Below are positions 8,352-17,790 of a DNA stretch of 35,647 nt, piece by piece. Source of the stretch: Burkholderiales bacterium. GTDB taxonomy: Bacteria > Pseudomonadota > Gammaproteobacteria > Burkholderiales > Burkholderiaceae_C. The notes under the pieces are model-generated. The model saw nothing but the letters and a program-made list of their open reading frames with translations, was not told where the DNA came from and ran no database searches. The position numbers and the translations under genes were made by a program. The stretch covers positions 1 through 35,647 of the forward strand of contig JACPYV010000165.1 in the NCBI GenBank assembly GCA_016195825.1, in the 5' to 3' direction. Each line of letters begins with the position of its first letter. Positions within the stretch are counted from its first letter, which is position 1.

Positions 8352-8968
8352 TGCTGAACGCCGCCCTGCAACACCTCCCCCTCGTGGCCATCCTGCGTGG
8401 CATCAAGCCCGAAGAGGTTGAGGCCATCGCCGACGCCCTCTACGCCGAGGGCTTTCGCGTCATCGAGGTGCCGCTGAACTCCCCCGATGCGCTCGGCTCC
8501 ATCGCCCGCCTGGCGCGCCGCATGCCGGCGGACGCGGTCATCGGCGCCGGCACCGTGCTGAGCGTGCAGGCCGTGGCCGACGTCGAGGCCGCCGGAGGGC
8601 GCGTCATCGTCATGCCGCATGCCGACGTCGCCATCATCCGCGCCGCCAAGGCGCGTGGCCTGTTCTGCGTGCCCGGCGCCGCCACGCCGACGGAAGCCTT
8701 CGCTGCTGTCCACGCCGGTGCCGACGCTGTCAAGCTGTTCCCGGCCGAGCTGGTCACGCCCACGGTCGTGAAGGCCATGCGCGCCGTGCTGCCGCGCGAC
8801 CTGCGCCTGCTGCCCGTGGGCGGCATCACGCCCGAGACGATGGCCGTCTACCGACAGGCGGGCGCTGCCGGTTTCGGCCTGGGCTCGGCCTTGTATGCGC
8901 CGGGCATGGGCGCTGACGACGTCGCGCAGCGCGCACGCGCCTTCGTGCAGGCCTGGCGCGCGCTCTGA
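8351..8968 (+). CDS. dgoA: 2-dehydro-3-deoxy-6-phosphogalactonate aldolase
   Basis: A 205-residue class I aldolase of the KDPG/KDPGal family, the same length as E. coli DgoA. It splits 2-dehydro-3-deoxy-6-phosphogalactonate into pyruvate and glyceraldehyde 3-phosphate. Family features seen are LVAILRGIKPEE at the N-terminus, the catalytic Glu region VIEVPLNSP, VIGAGTVL, and the Schiff-base lysine in DAVKLFPAE. It starts at the TGATG junction with dgoK. Because the two preceding genes are specific for galactonate, the galacto form is preferred over the gluco (Eda) form. Confidence 0.95.
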   Translation: MLNAALQHLPLVAILRGIKPEEVEAIADALYAEGFRVIEVPLNSPDALGSIARLARRMPADAVIGAGTVLSVQAVADVEAAGGRVIVMPHADVAIIRAAKARGLFCVPGAATPTEAFAAVHAGADAVKLFPAELVTPTVVKAMRAVLPRDLRLLPVGGITPETMAVYRQAGAAGFGLGSALYAPGMGADDVAQRARAFVQAWRAL

Positions 8969-9000
8969 AGCCGCACACACAACAACGACCGGAGACACCC

Positions 9001-11418
9001 ATGACCCGCATCCGCACGCTGGGCGCTGCGCTGCTGCTTACCGCCCTCGGTTCGGCCGTTGGCCTGGCCGGCGCTGACACGCTGCTCAAGCTTGATGCCC
9101 GCGCCGATACCGCCGCGCCGCAGACCGGGTACCTGAAGCTGGGTGCCGCGCGCGCGCCCAAGGGCCAGACGCTGGCCGCCAACAACCAGTACCTGCTGCA
9201 GGACGGCAAGCCCTGGCTGCCGGTCATGGGGGAGTACCACTTCAGCCGCGCGCCAGCCTCGCAGTGGGACGCGCAGCTGCGGCTGATGAAGGCGGCCGGC
9301 ATCGATATCGTCGCCAGCTACGTGTTCTGGAACCACCACCAAGAACAGCCCGGCGCTTTCGACTGGAAGGGCAACCGCGACCTGCGCCGCTTCGTGCAGT
9401 TGGCCCAGGCGGCCGGCCTGAAGGTCATCGTGCGGCTGGGCCCCTGGGCGCATGGCGAGTCGCGCTACGGCGGCATCCCCGACTGGGTCGTCGACGCCAT
9501 GCCCACGCGCAGCAACGACCCCGAGTACATGGGCCACGTCGAGCGCCTGTATGCCGAGATCGGCGCGCAGATCAAGGGCTTGCTGTGGAAGGACGGCGGC
9601 CCCGTCATCGGCGTGCAGCTGGAGAACGAATACAACCTGCGCGGCCCCGGCCGCGGTGAGGACCACATCCGTGCATTGAAGGTGCTGGCGCTGAAGGCTG
9701 GCATGGATGTGCCGCTGTACACCGTCACCGGCTGGGACGGCACGGTCTACCCGTCCGGCGAGGTCACACCCGTCTTCGGCGGCTACCCCGACGAGCCCTG
9801 GGCGACCAGCACCCAGGAGCTGGCCCCGAAGGAGACGCACGCGTTCCGCTTCAACACCCGCGTCAGCGGTGACCTCGGCGCACAGACCCAGTCCCATGCG
9901 CCCGGCACCGCCGAGACCGACAAGGACAAGGTGCCCTTCCTCGGCGCGGAATACGGCGCTGGCCTGCCCGCCATGTACCGCCGCCGCACGCTGGTCTCGC
10001 CCGACGACATCGCGTCCATGTTGCCGGTGCAGCTGGGCTCGGGCGTGAACCTGCTGGGCTATTACATGTTCCACGGCGGCCGCAATCCGATCGGCGTGGG
10101 CGGCACGGGTCTGGAAGAAAGTTCCCTGAGCGGCGGCTACAACGACACGCCGCGCATCAGCTACGACTTCCAGGCCCCGCTGGGCCCAGACGGTCAGCAG
10201 CGCCAAGTGCTGACCCGGCTGCGTCCCTTCCATTACCTGTTGCGCGACTACGGCGCCCAGCTCGCGACGATGACCGTGCGCCAGCCCGAGCGCGTGCCGG
10301 CCGACCCGGCCGACCTGCAGACGCCGCGCTGGTCCGTCCGCAGCAAGGGCGACAGCGGCTTCCTGTTCTTCAACAACCATGTGCGCCAGTACGCCATGCC
10401 GGCACAGACGGGCGTGCGCTTCGAGGTGCAGCTGCCCGGCGGCACGCTGACGCTGCCGAGCAAGCCGGCCGACATCCCGAACGGCGCCTATTTCGTCTGG
10501 CCGCTGAACCTGGACCTCGACGGTGTGAATCTGCGCTACGCGACCGCCCAGCCGGTGGCGCGGGTGGACGCAGGCCCGCAGGGCATCATCCACGTCTTCG
10601 CGCCGACGCCGGGCGTCGAGGCCGAGTTCGCGCTGGCGGATGGCGTCAAGACGCTGTCCTCCGAGGGTGCGCAACTGCTGCCGATCGGGAAGACCGACGG
10701 CAAGGCCAAGGGGCGCGCCGTCAGCGTGCTGCTGCTGTCGGCTGAAGAGGTCGAGCAACTGAGCGTCCTGGAGATCGCCGGCCAGCGCCGCCTGGTCTTC
10801 AGCCAGCAGCAGGCCTGGGTGGCGGACGGCAAGCTGCAGCTGCGCGGCCTCGCCACCGAGCCGCTGCGCGCGGCGGTCTTCCCGTCCTTGCCCAAGCCGC
10901 GCGCTGCAGGGCTGGTGGTGCAGCAGGACGGCGTGCTGCAGCGCCTGACGTTCAAGGCGGACACCAGCGAGCCCGTGCTGCAGGTCAGCGCCACGAGGTC
11001 GGCCCGCAATGCGCCGCGCGTCCTGAAGGGCGGCCTGGCCAATGCGGCGCTGCAGCCCATCCCCGAAGCCTTCGGCACCGCGGCGACCTGGTCGCTGCGT
11101 CTGCCCGAGAAGCTCGCGCAGCAAGCCGAGGACGTGCTGCTGGAGCTGGACTTCGTCGGCGACATCGGCCGCGTGTTTGCCGGCACGCGGCTGCTGGACG
11201 ACTGGTACTACAACGGCCAGCGCTGGCAGATCGGCCTGAAGCAGTTCGGCCTGAAGCCGGGCCAGGCGCTGAGCCTGAGCGTGCTGCCGCTGCGTGCCGA
11301 CGCGCCGGTCTACATCGACGCCGCACACCGCCCGACGTTTGCCGAAGGCCAGACGCAAGTCGCCGAGCTGCGCGGCGCGCGCCTGCTGCCGGTTCGGCGT
11401 GTGGCCATCACGCCGTGA
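9001..11418 (+). CDS. GH35 family beta-galactosidase, exported
   Basis: An 805-residue glycoside hydrolase with a signal peptide (hydrophobic stretch 6-24, cleavage near AGA-DT). The GH35 TIM barrel covers about 60-400, with YVFWNHHQEQPGAF, GPWAHGESRYGG, the catalytic acid/base Glu210 in QLENEYN and the nucleophile Glu317 in FLGAEYGAG. The C-terminal half forms beta-rich accessory domains. It should release terminal beta-linked galactose, most likely from galacto-oligosaccharides made by the GH53 galactanase encoded in the same operon. A GGAG ribosome site precedes the ATG. The 32-base gap from dgoA holds no other feature. Its stop overlaps the lactonase GTG start. Confidence 0.93.
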   Translation: MTRIRTLGAALLLTALGSAVGLAGADTLLKLDARADTAAPQTGYLKLGAARAPKGQTLAANNQYLLQDGKPWLPVMGEYHFSRAPASQWDAQLRLMKAAGIDIVASYVFWNHHQEQPGAFDWKGNRDLRRFVQLAQAAGLKVIVRLGPWAHGESRYGGIPDWVVDAMPTRSNDPEYMGHVERLYAEIGAQIKGLLWKDGGPVIGVQLENEYNLRGPGRGEDHIRALKVLALKAGMDVPLYTVTGWDGTVYPSGEVTPVFGGYPDEPWATSTQELAPKETHAFRFNTRVSGDLGAQTQSHAPGTAETDKDKVPFLGAEYGAGLPAMYRRRTLVSPDDIASMLPVQLGSGVNLLGYYMFHGGRNPIGVGGTGLEESSLSGGYNDTPRISYDFQAPLGPDGQQRQVLTRLRPFHYLLRDYGAQLATMTVRQPERVPADPADLQTPRWSVRSKGDSGFLFFNNHVRQYAMPAQTGVRFEVQLPGGTLTLPSKPADIPNGAYFVWPLNLDLDGVNLRYATAQPVARVDAGPQGIIHVFAPTPGVEAEFALADGVKTLSSEGAQLLPIGKTDGKAKGRAVSVLLLSAEEVEQLSVLEIAGQRRLVFSQQQAWVADGKLQLRGLATEPLRAAVFPSLPKPRAAGLVVQQDGVLQRLTFKADTSEPVLQVSATRSARNAPRVLKGGLANAALQPIPEAFGTAATWSLRLPEKLAQQAEDVLLELDFVGDIGRVFAGTRLLDDWYYNGQRWQIGLKQFGLKPGQALSLSVLPLRADAPVYIDAAHRPTFAEGQTQVAELRGARLLPVRRVAITP

Positions 11419-12338
11419 GCACGGCGATGACCGACGCGACACTCGAACTCATGTTGGCGCAGAACGCCACGCTGGGCGAAGGCGTGCTGTGGCAGGGCGG
11501 CCGCTGGTGGTGGACCGACATCGAGGCCGCCACGCTCTACGCCTGGCAGCCCGGCTCGGCGAGCCCCCAGCTCTGCCGCCTGCCGGACCGGCTGGGCAGC
11601 TTTGCGCATTGCCGCTCCGGCCGCGTGCTGCTGGGCCTGGCCAAGCGCCTGGCCATCGCCACGCTGGGCGACGACCTGTCGCTGACGCAGCTGCGCACGC
11701 TGGCGCCGGTGGATGCGGCCGAGCCCCGCACGCGCATCAACGACGGCCGCACGGACCGGCATGGCCACTTCGTCTTCGGCACGCTGAACGAAGCCAAGGA
11801 GCGCCGGCCGACATCCACGATTGCCAGCTTCTACCAATACTCGATGCGTCATGGCCTGCGCCGGCTCGCGTTGCCGGCGGTTGCCATCGCCAACAGCATC
11901 TGCTTCAGCCTGGACGGCCGCACGATGTACTTCTGCGACACGCTCTCCCGGCGCATCCAGCAGTGTGACTACGACGCCGACACGGCCCAGGTCGACAACG
12001 TGCGCCTGTTTACCCAGATGGACCGCGATGACGCCTGGCCCGACGGCTCGGTCGTCGACGCCGAGGGCTGCCTGTGGAACGCGCAATGGGGCGCCGGCCG
12101 TGTGGCACGCTACGACGCCGAGGGTCGGCTGATGGGCGTGTTCACCGCGCCGGCCCCGCACACCACCTGCCCCGCCATCGGCGGCGAGGGCGGAGACCAA
12201 CTGATGCTCACCACCGCCCGACAGGACCTGGGCCGCGAGGCGCTGGCCGCGCAGCCGCTGTCCGGCAGCCTGTTCGGCCTGCGGCTGCCGCGGACCCTGG
12301 GCGTGGCTGACACCCTGTTTGACGACCAAGACGATTGA
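11415..12338 (+). CDS. SMP-30/gluconolactonase-family sugar lactonase (probable galactonolactonase)
   Basis: A 307-residue six-bladed beta-propeller of the SMP-30/regucalcin/L-arabinolactonase family. The divalent-metal ligands are seen as Glu22 (LGEGVLW), Asn160 (IANSICFS) and Asp210 (WPDGSVVD), with the substrate-loop motif TRINDGRTDRHG near 107-117. It would open galactono-lactone made by the dehydrogenase to galactonate, the substrate of DgoD. L-arabinolactone is an equally possible substrate in this family, but the operon lacks an arabonate dehydratase. The GTG at 11415 overlaps the upstream stop (GTGA); an ATG at 11427 is an alternative. Confidence 0.9.
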   Translation: MSTAMTDATLELMLAQNATLGEGVLWQGGRWWWTDIEAATLYAWQPGSASPQLCRLPDRLGSFAHCRSGRVLLGLAKRLAIATLGDDLSLTQLRTLAPVDAAEPRTRINDGRTDRHGHFVFGTLNEAKERRPTSTIASFYQYSMRHGLRRLALPAVAIANSICFSLDGRTMYFCDTLSRRIQQCDYDADTAQVDNVRLFTQMDRDDAWPDGSVVDAEGCLWNAQWGAGRVARYDAEGRLMGVFTAPAPHTTCPAIGGEGGDQLMLTTARQDLGREALAAQPLSGSLFGLRLPRTLGVADTLFDDQDD

Positions 12339-12354
12339 GAACAAGGAGACAAGG

Positions 12355-13350
12355 ATGAACAAGCAACGACGCCTCTGCGCCGCCCTGACCCTGACCGCGC
12401 TGACCCTGTTGGCCGTCCCGCTGGCGGTGCGCGCGGCCGAGCCGGTCAAGGTCGGCTTCCTCGTCAAGCAGGCCGAGGAGCCCTGGTTCCAGGACGAGTG
12501 GCGCTACGCCGAGCAGGCCGCCAAGGACAAGGGCTTCACGCTGGTGAAGATCGGCATCCCCAACGGCGAGAAGATGATGGCCGCCATAGACAACCTGGCC
12601 GCACAGAAGGCGGTGGGCTTCGTCATCTGCGCGCCCGACGTGAAGCTGGGTGTGGCCGTGAACCGTGCCGCCAAACGCCACAACCTCAAGGTCATGTCGG
12701 TAGATGACCAGCTCGTGGACGGCGCCGGCAAGCCCATCGCCGACATCCCGCACATGGGCATCTCGGGCTACGAGATCGGCAATCAGGCCGGTCTGGCCAT
12801 GATTGCCGAGATGAAGGTGCGTGGTTGGAAGCTGGACGAGGTCGGCGCGCTGCGCGTGGCCTTCGACCAACTGCCCACCGCCCGGGACCGCACCATGGGC
12901 GCCATCGACGCACTGAAGGCCGCCGGCCTGCCGGTGGCCAACGTTGTCGACGCGCCGCAGGCCAAGACCGACACCGAGAGCGCCTTCAACGCCGCCAACA
13001 TCGCGTTCACGAAGAACGCCAAGTTCAAGCGCTGGGTGGCCGTGGGTCTGAACGACGAAGCCGCGCTGGGCGCCGTTCGCGCCGCGGAAGGCCGCGGCAT
13101 CAAGCAAGACGCGATGCTGGCCATCGGCATCGGCGGCAGTCAGACGGCGCTAAACGAGTTCACCAAACCCACGCCCACCGGCTTTTTCGGCACGGTGCTG
13201 ATCAGTCCCAAGCGGCATGGCTACGAGACGGCCGTCGCCGTGTTCGAGTGGGCCACGCAGGGCAAGGCGCCGCCGCCGGTCACGCTGACCGCCGGCACGC
13301 TGATGACCCGTCAAAACCAGACTGAACTCCGGAAGCAGATGGGCCTCTGA
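12355..13350 (+). CDS. araF: Periplasmic sugar-binding protein of an AraF-type ABC transporter
   Basis: A 331-residue periplasmic-binding protein with a signal peptide ending at VRA-AEP. It matches E. coli AraF along its length: [57 protein letters not shown] and the C-terminal TRQN segment. AraF proteins bind L-arabinose and also D-galactose and D-fucose; in this operon galactose is the likelier ligand. The ATG at 12355 has a strong AAGGAGA ribosome site. It is followed after one base by the ATPase gene araG and then the permease gene araH. Confidence 0.93.
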   Translation: MNKQRRLCAALTLTALTLLAVPLAVRAAEPVKVGFLVKQAEEPWFQDEWRYAEQAAKDKGFTLVKIGIPNGEKMMAAIDNLAAQKAVGFVICAPDVKLGVAVNRAAKRHNLKVMSVDDQLVDGAGKPIADIPHMGISGYEIGNQAGLAMIAEMKVRGWKLDEVGALRVAFDQLPTARDRTMGAIDALKAAGLPVANVVDAPQAKTDTESAFNAANIAFTKNAKFKRWVAVGLNDEAALGAVRAAEGRGIKQDAMLAIGIGGSQTALNEFTKPTPTGFFGTVLISPKRHGYETAVAVFEWATQGKAPPPVTLTAGTLMTRQNQTELRKQMGL

Positions 13351-13351
13351 C

Positions 13352-14863
13352 ATGCCGTCTTTGCAGTTCGACAACATCAGCAAGCACTTCCCCGGCGTCA
13401 AGGCGCTGAACGGGGTGAGCTTCGAGGCGCACGCCGGCCAGGTGATGGGCCTGCTGGGCGAGAACGGCGCGGGCAAGAGCACGCTGCTGAAGATCCTTGG
13501 CGGCCAGTACAAGCCTGACGGCGGCCGCCTGCTGCTGGAAGGCCAGGAGCGCCACTTCACGTCCGCGGGCGACGCCATCGCCGCCGGCGTGGCCATCATC
13601 CACTAGGAGCTGCAGTACGTGGCCGAGCTGACTGTGGCCGAGAACGTGCTGCTGGGGCGCCTGCCCACGCGCTTCGGCCTGGTCGACCACAAGGCCGCAC
13701 GCCGGCTGGTGGCCGAGCAACTGGCCAACATTGGCGTGGACCTGGACCCGGCCGCGCGCCTGTCGGACCTGTCCATCGCCCAGCGCCAGATGGTGGAGAT
13801 CTGCAAGGCCGTCATGCAGGACGCCAAGGTCATCGCCTTCGACGAGCCGACCAGCAGCCTGTCGCACCGCGAGACCGAGATCCTGTTCAAGCTCGTCAAG
13901 CGCCTGCGCGCCGAAGGGCGTACGCTGATCTACATCTCGCACCGCCTCGAAGAGCTCTACGAGCTGTGCGACGCCTGCACCATCTTCCGCGACGGCCGCA
14001 AGATCGTCACGCACGATGTGATGGCCGACGTGCCGCGCGACCGACTCATCTCCGACATGGTCGGCCGTGAGCTGCAGGACATCTACGACTACCGCAGCCG
14101 CCAGCAGGGCCCGATGCGCCTGGAGGCCCGCGGCCTGCACAGCGCCCGCCTGCCCGAGCCACTGAGCTTCGCGATGCACGGCGGCGAAGTGCTGGGCTTC
14201 TTCGGCCTCGTCGGTGCCGGCCGCAGCGAGCTGATGCGCCTGCTCTACGGTGCTGATTCGCGCCGCGGCGGCGATGTGTTGCTGGACGGTGCCATCGTGG
14301 CCGCCCGCAGCCCGGCCGACGCGATCGCCGCGGGCATCGTGCTGTGCCCCGAAGACCGCAAGGAGCAAGGCATCCTGGCGCACTCGTCGGTGGCCGAGAA
14401 CATCAACATCAGCTGCCGCCGCCATGGCCTGGCGGGCGGCGTGTTCCTGCGCCACGGCCAGGAGGCTCAGCGCGCCGATGACTTCATCAAGAAGCTGCGC
14501 ATCAAGACCCCAAACCGCGAGCAGGAGATCCGCCTGCTGTCGGGCGGCAACCAACAGAAGGTCATCCTCGCGCGTTGGCTGGCCGATCCGGGCCTGAAGG
14601 TGCTCATCCTCGACGAGCCGACGCGCGGCATCGACGTGGGAGCCAAGAACGAGATCTACAAGATCATCCACGACGTGGCCGCTTCGGGCTGCTGCGTCAT
14701 CGTCATCTCCAGCGAGCTGCCCGAGGTGCTCGGCATCTCCGACCGTCTCATCGTCATGCGCGACGGCCGCATCAGCGGCGAGCTGGACCGCGCCAACGCC
14801 AGCGAGACCGCCGCGCTCGCGCTGGCCCTTCCGGACGGAGCGCCTGCCGCGCCCCTGCACTGA
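13352..14863 (+). pseudogene. araG: AraG-type sugar ABC transporter ATPase, interrupted by an in-frame amber codon
   Basis: Full-length coding capacity of 503 residues, similar throughout to E. coli AraG with two fused nucleotide-binding domains. A TAG at 13604-13606 (codon 85) follows GVAIIH, where the family has a conserved glutamine (IIxQEL, the Q-loop). A single C-to-T change of CAG explains it. The frame continues intact with no other lesion: [11 protein letters not shown] signature, Walker [10 protein letters not shown], and a second domain with the degenerate GLVGAGRSE typical of this family. The N-terminal 84-residue fragment keeps Walker A (GENGAGKST). AGGAG at 13605-13609 stands nine bases before a GTG at 13619, so a fragment lacking Walker A could be made. 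Unless the codon is read through or is a sequencing error, the transporter lacks its active ATPase domain. Confidence 0.92.
13604..13606 (+). other. Premature amber (TAG) codon at the Q-loop position of araG
   Basis: TAG replaces the glutamine codon expected between GVAIIH and ELQYV; both sides are in one uninterrupted frame and align with AraG. The only gene in the window that uses TAG as its normal stop is the histidine kinase at 29940-31301, which argues against general reassignment of TAG. Confidence 0.93.
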
Positions 14864-14865
14864 TC

Positions 14866-15858
14866 ATGAACACGACCACTCAAACGACCCAAGCGTCGCA
14901 AGGCCCCGCCATGAAGTCCGCCTCCCGCGCCCTGCTCAAGGAACACAGCATGACGCTGGGCTATGCCCTGCTGTTCGCGGTGCTGGCCTTCACCGTCGAG
15001 AACTTCTTCTCCGGCGCCAACATCGTCGGCCTGCTGCTGTCCGTCGCGCAGATCGGCATGGTGGCCTGCACCATGATGCTGTGCCTGGCCTCGCGGGACT
15101 TCGACCTCTCGGTGGGTTCCACCATCGCCTTCGCCGGCGTGCTGGGCGCTATGGTGCTGGAGCGCACCGGCAGCGTGGGCCTGGCCATCGGTGGCGGTCT
15201 GCTGGCCGGCGCACTGATCGGCGCGGGCAATGGCGTGCTGATCGCCTACCTGCGCGTCAACGCGCTGATCGCCACGCTGGCCACCATGCTGATGGTGCGC
15301 GGCCTGGCCTTCATCGTGTCCAAGGGCCAGGCGGTGGGCATCGCCGACGAGGGCTTCATCTCGTTCGGTGACACCACCTTCCTGAGCCTGCCGCTGCCGA
15401 TCTGGATGACGGCGCTGTGTTTCCTCGTCTTCGGCGTGCTGCTCAACCACACGGTGTTCGGCCGCAACACGCTGGCCATCGGCGGCAACCCCGAGGCCGC
15501 GCGGCTGGCGGGCGTGAAGGTCGAGAAGCTGCGCGTGTGGATCTTCCTGCTGCAAGGCGTCGTCACGGCGCTGGCCGGGCTGATCCTGTCGGCGCGCATC
15601 ACGAGCGGCCAGCCCAACGCTGCCACCGGCTTCGAGCTGGACGTCATCTCCGCCTGCGTGCTGGGCGGCGTGTCGCTGCAGGGCGGCAAGGCGCGCATCT
15701 TCGGCGTCGTCATCGGCGTGCTCATCATGGGCACGGTCGAGAACGTGATGAACCTGCTCAACGTCGACGCGTTCTACCAGTACTTGGTGCGTGGGCTGAT
15801 CCTGCTCGCTGCCGTGCTGCTGGACCAGCTCAAGACCCGGGGCGAGCGTCGTGCTTGA
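14866..15858 (+). CDS. araH: Sugar ABC transporter permease, AraH type
   Basis: A 330-residue inner-membrane permease of the BPD_transp_2 (RbsC/AraH) family with 8-10 hydrophobic segments. Diagnostic stretches are SRDFDLSVGS, GNGVLIAYLRVNALIATLATM, the cytoplasmic loop GGNPEAARLAGV that contacts the ATPase, and LGGVSLQGGKARIFG. It would form the membrane channel with the araG product and receive sugar from the araF product. The ATG is two bases after the araG stop; an internal ATG 15 codons later is possible. The stop lies inside the next gene, which begins at a GTG 8 bases before the end. Confidence 0.94.
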   Translation: MNTTTQTTQASQGPAMKSASRALLKEHSMTLGYALLFAVLAFTVENFFSGANIVGLLLSVAQIGMVACTMMLCLASRDFDLSVGSTIAFAGVLGAMVLERTGSVGLAIGGGLLAGALIGAGNGVLIAYLRVNALIATLATMLMVRGLAFIVSKGQAVGIADEGFISFGDTTFLSLPLPIWMTALCFLVFGVLLNHTVFGRNTLAIGGNPEAARLAGVKVEKLRVWIFLLQGVVTALAGLILSARITSGQPNAATGFELDVISACVLGGVSLQGGKARIFGVVIGVLIMGTVENVMNLLNVDAFYQYLVRGLILLAAVLLDQLKTRGERRA

Positions 15859-17026
15859 TCGGCGCACACTGCTGGCCTCTGCGCTGGCGGCGGCGCTGCC
15901 GGTGCGCGCGGCTACGCCCTTCCTTGCCGGCGGCGACATCTCCGCGCTGACCTGGATGGAGCGCGCCGGCGCCGTCTACAAGGACCGCGACGGCAAGCCG
16001 GGCGATGCGCTGGAGATCCTGAAGCGCTACGGCCACAACCTCGTGCGCATCCGGCTCTACGACCAGACCGGCCCCGGCACCGGCAACGAGGGCTGGTACT
16101 GGCCCGAGGGCTCGATGGACCTGCCCGACGTGCTGGCGCTCGCGCGCCGCGCGAAGGCCCTGGACATGCAGATCCAGCTGACGCTGCACCACAGCGACTT
16201 CTGGACCAACGCCAAGACCCAGGACCTGCCGCATGCCTGGCGCCGGGAGCTGCTGAAGCTGCCCGACGAGATGGCTCGCTTCAAGCGGCTGCTGGCGTTG
16301 GTGGAGGCGCGCAGCCGTGCGGTCGTGCAGGCCATGGTCGACCAGGGCACGGCGCCAGAGTTCGTGTCGCTGGGCAACGAGATCGAGCACGGCACGCTCT
16401 ACCCCTATGGCCACGCCACGCCGCCAGACTCGGCCAACTGGCCGCTGCTGGGTGCGCTGCTGAAGGCAGGGTACGCCGGCGTCAAGGCCGCCCACCCGGG
16501 CGCGCGCATCGTGCTGCACCTGGACGACGGCGGCAACGAGGCCAAGTACCGTGACTGGTTCGACCGCGCGCGCAAGCAAGGGGTGCGCTGGGATGTGATC
16601 GGCAGCTCCTACTATCCGTTCTGGACGAAGAAGACCGTCACGCAGATGGCCGAGTTCTGCCGCGCCGTGACCACGCGCTACGACTGCGACCTGCTGGTCA
16701 TGGAGGCCGGCTTCAACTTCGCACCCACCCGCGCCGACGGCTGGCCCGGCCAGCTGGAGCACAACGGCCCGTACCCGGCCAGCATGAGCAGCCCCGAAGG
16801 CCAGCGCGACTTCATGGCCGAACTGCTGGGCGCGATGAAGGCCACGCCGCGCGTGCTGGGCGTCCTGTACTGGGACCCCATCATGATCGCCAACCCCAAG
16901 GTCGGCTGGGCCTTGCGCGAAGGCACGGGCCAGCCCGGCCCCAACGTCGTTTCCAACACCACGCTGTTCGACTTCCAGGGCCGCGCCCTGCCGGTGCTCG
17001 ACATCTGGAAGGACTACACGCAATGA
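15851..17026 (+). CDS. GH53 arabinogalactan endo-beta-1,4-galactanase
   Basis: A 391-residue GH53 enzyme that cuts internal beta-1,4 bonds of type I (arabino)galactan. The TIM barrel shows the family motifs GGDISAL, LVRIRLYDQ, TLHHSDFW, the acid/base Glu177 in SLGNEIEHG and the nucleophile Glu285 in LLVMEAGF. The N-terminus MLDRRTLLAS followed by Ala/Leu-rich sequence to VRA resembles a twin-arginine (Tat) signal, so it may be exported folded. The GTG at 15851 overlaps the araH end by 8 bases; no better start gives a full signal peptide. Its stop overlaps the following SDR gene (ATGA). It defines galactan as the likely polymer substrate of the operon. Confidence 0.93.
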   Translation: MLDRRTLLASALAAALPVRAATPFLAGGDISALTWMERAGAVYKDRDGKPGDALEILKRYGHNLVRIRLYDQTGPGTGNEGWYWPEGSMDLPDVLALARRAKALDMQIQLTLHHSDFWTNAKTQDLPHAWRRELLKLPDEMARFKRLLALVEARSRAVVQAMVDQGTAPEFVSLGNEIEHGTLYPYGHATPPDSANWPLLGALLKAGYAGVKAAHPGARIVLHLDDGGNEAKYRDWFDRARKQGVRWDVIGSSYYPFWTKKTVTQMAEFCRAVTTRYDCDLLVMEAGFNFAPTRADGWPGQLEHNGPYPASMSSPEGQRDFMAELLGAMKATPRVLGVLYWDPIMIANPKVGWALREGTGQPGPNVVSNTTLFDFQGRALPVLDIWKDYTQ

Positions 17027-17790
17027 GTTCACGTCTTCAAGGCAATGTCGCGCTGGTGACCGGGTCCACCCAGGGCATCGGCAAGGCCGTGGCACGGCTC
17101 TTCGTCGCCGAGGGCGCCAAGGTCATCCTCAACGACTTGCAGGTGACACCGCAGAGCGAGGCCTTGCTGGCCGAGCTGGGCGAGGGCAACGCGATGTTCT
17201 GCGCCGCCGACATCGCCGACGAGCCCGCCGTGCGCGAGATGGTGGCGCGCGGCGCCGAGCGCTTCGGGCCCGTCGACGTGCTCATCAACAACGCCGGGAT
17301 GAACGTCTTCGCCGAGCCGCTGGCGATGACGACGGCGCAATGGCAGCGCTGCTTCGCGGTGGACCTGGAGGGGGCCATGCACTGCAGCCGCGCCGTGCTG
17401 CCCGGCATGCTGGAGGGCGGCGGCGGCAGCATCGTCAACGTGGCCTCCGTGCATGGCCACCGCATCATCCCGGACGCCTTTCCCTACCCCGTTGCCAAGC
17501 ATGCGCTGATCGGCATGACCAAGGCGCTGGGCATCCAGTACGCGGCGCGCAACGTGCGCGTGAATTCGATCTCGCCTGGCCTCATTCTGTCCGAGCGCGT
17601 CGTCGAGTGGCTGGCCGGCATCCCGCCGGAAGAGGCGCGACGCCAGGTCGAGCTGCTGCCCTGCAAGCGCATCGGAACGCCCGAGGAAGTGGCCTACACG
17701 GCGCTCTTCCTGGCCAGCGACGAGGCCCGTTTCATCAACGCCACCGACATCCTCATCGACGGTGGCCGATCGCAGCTTTATCACGACTAA
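17023..17790 (+). CDS. SDR-family oxidoreductase, probable D-galactose 1-dehydrogenase
   Basis: A 255-residue classical short-chain dehydrogenase. It has the NAD(P)-binding TGSTQGIG motif (13-20), the NNAG motif (89-92), the catalytic Ser142, Tyr155 and Lys159 (YPVAK) and a C-terminal DGGRS. Asp38 at the end of the second strand (ILNDL) favours NAD over NADP. The family alone does not fix the substrate. The operon otherwise lacks the enzyme that turns galactose into galactonolactone, so that role is inferred from context. The start overlaps the GH53 stop by four bases. Confidence 0.9.
   Translation: MSSRLQGNVALVTGSTQGIGKAVARLFVAEGAKVILNDLQVTPQSEALLAELGEGNAMFCAADIADEPAVREMVARGAERFGPVDVLINNAGMNVFAEPLAMTTAQWQRCFAVDLEGAMHCSRAVLPGMLEGGGGSIVNVASVHGHRIIPDAFPYPVAKHALIGMTKALGIQYAARNVRVNSISPGLILSERVVEWLAGIPPEEARRQVELLPCKRIGTPEEVAYTALFLASDEARFINATDILIDGGRSQLYHD

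Noticed and set aside
8848..11442. 864-residue open frame on the minus strand opposite the GH35 gene
   Set aside because: No domain or motif; the plus strand encodes a GH35 enzyme with both catalytic glutamates.
13604..13606. Programmed recoding of TAG as pyrrolysine
   Set aside because: The conserved residue is glutamine, there is no downstream recoding element visible, and pyrrolysine genes are not expected in this group.
13280..14860. 526-residue minus-strand open frame opposite araG, considered because araG is broken
   Set aside because: The sequence is low-complexity Ala/Asp/Gln/His/Val/Arg-rich and matches no family; the plus strand has all ABC-ATPase motifs on both sides of the amber codon.
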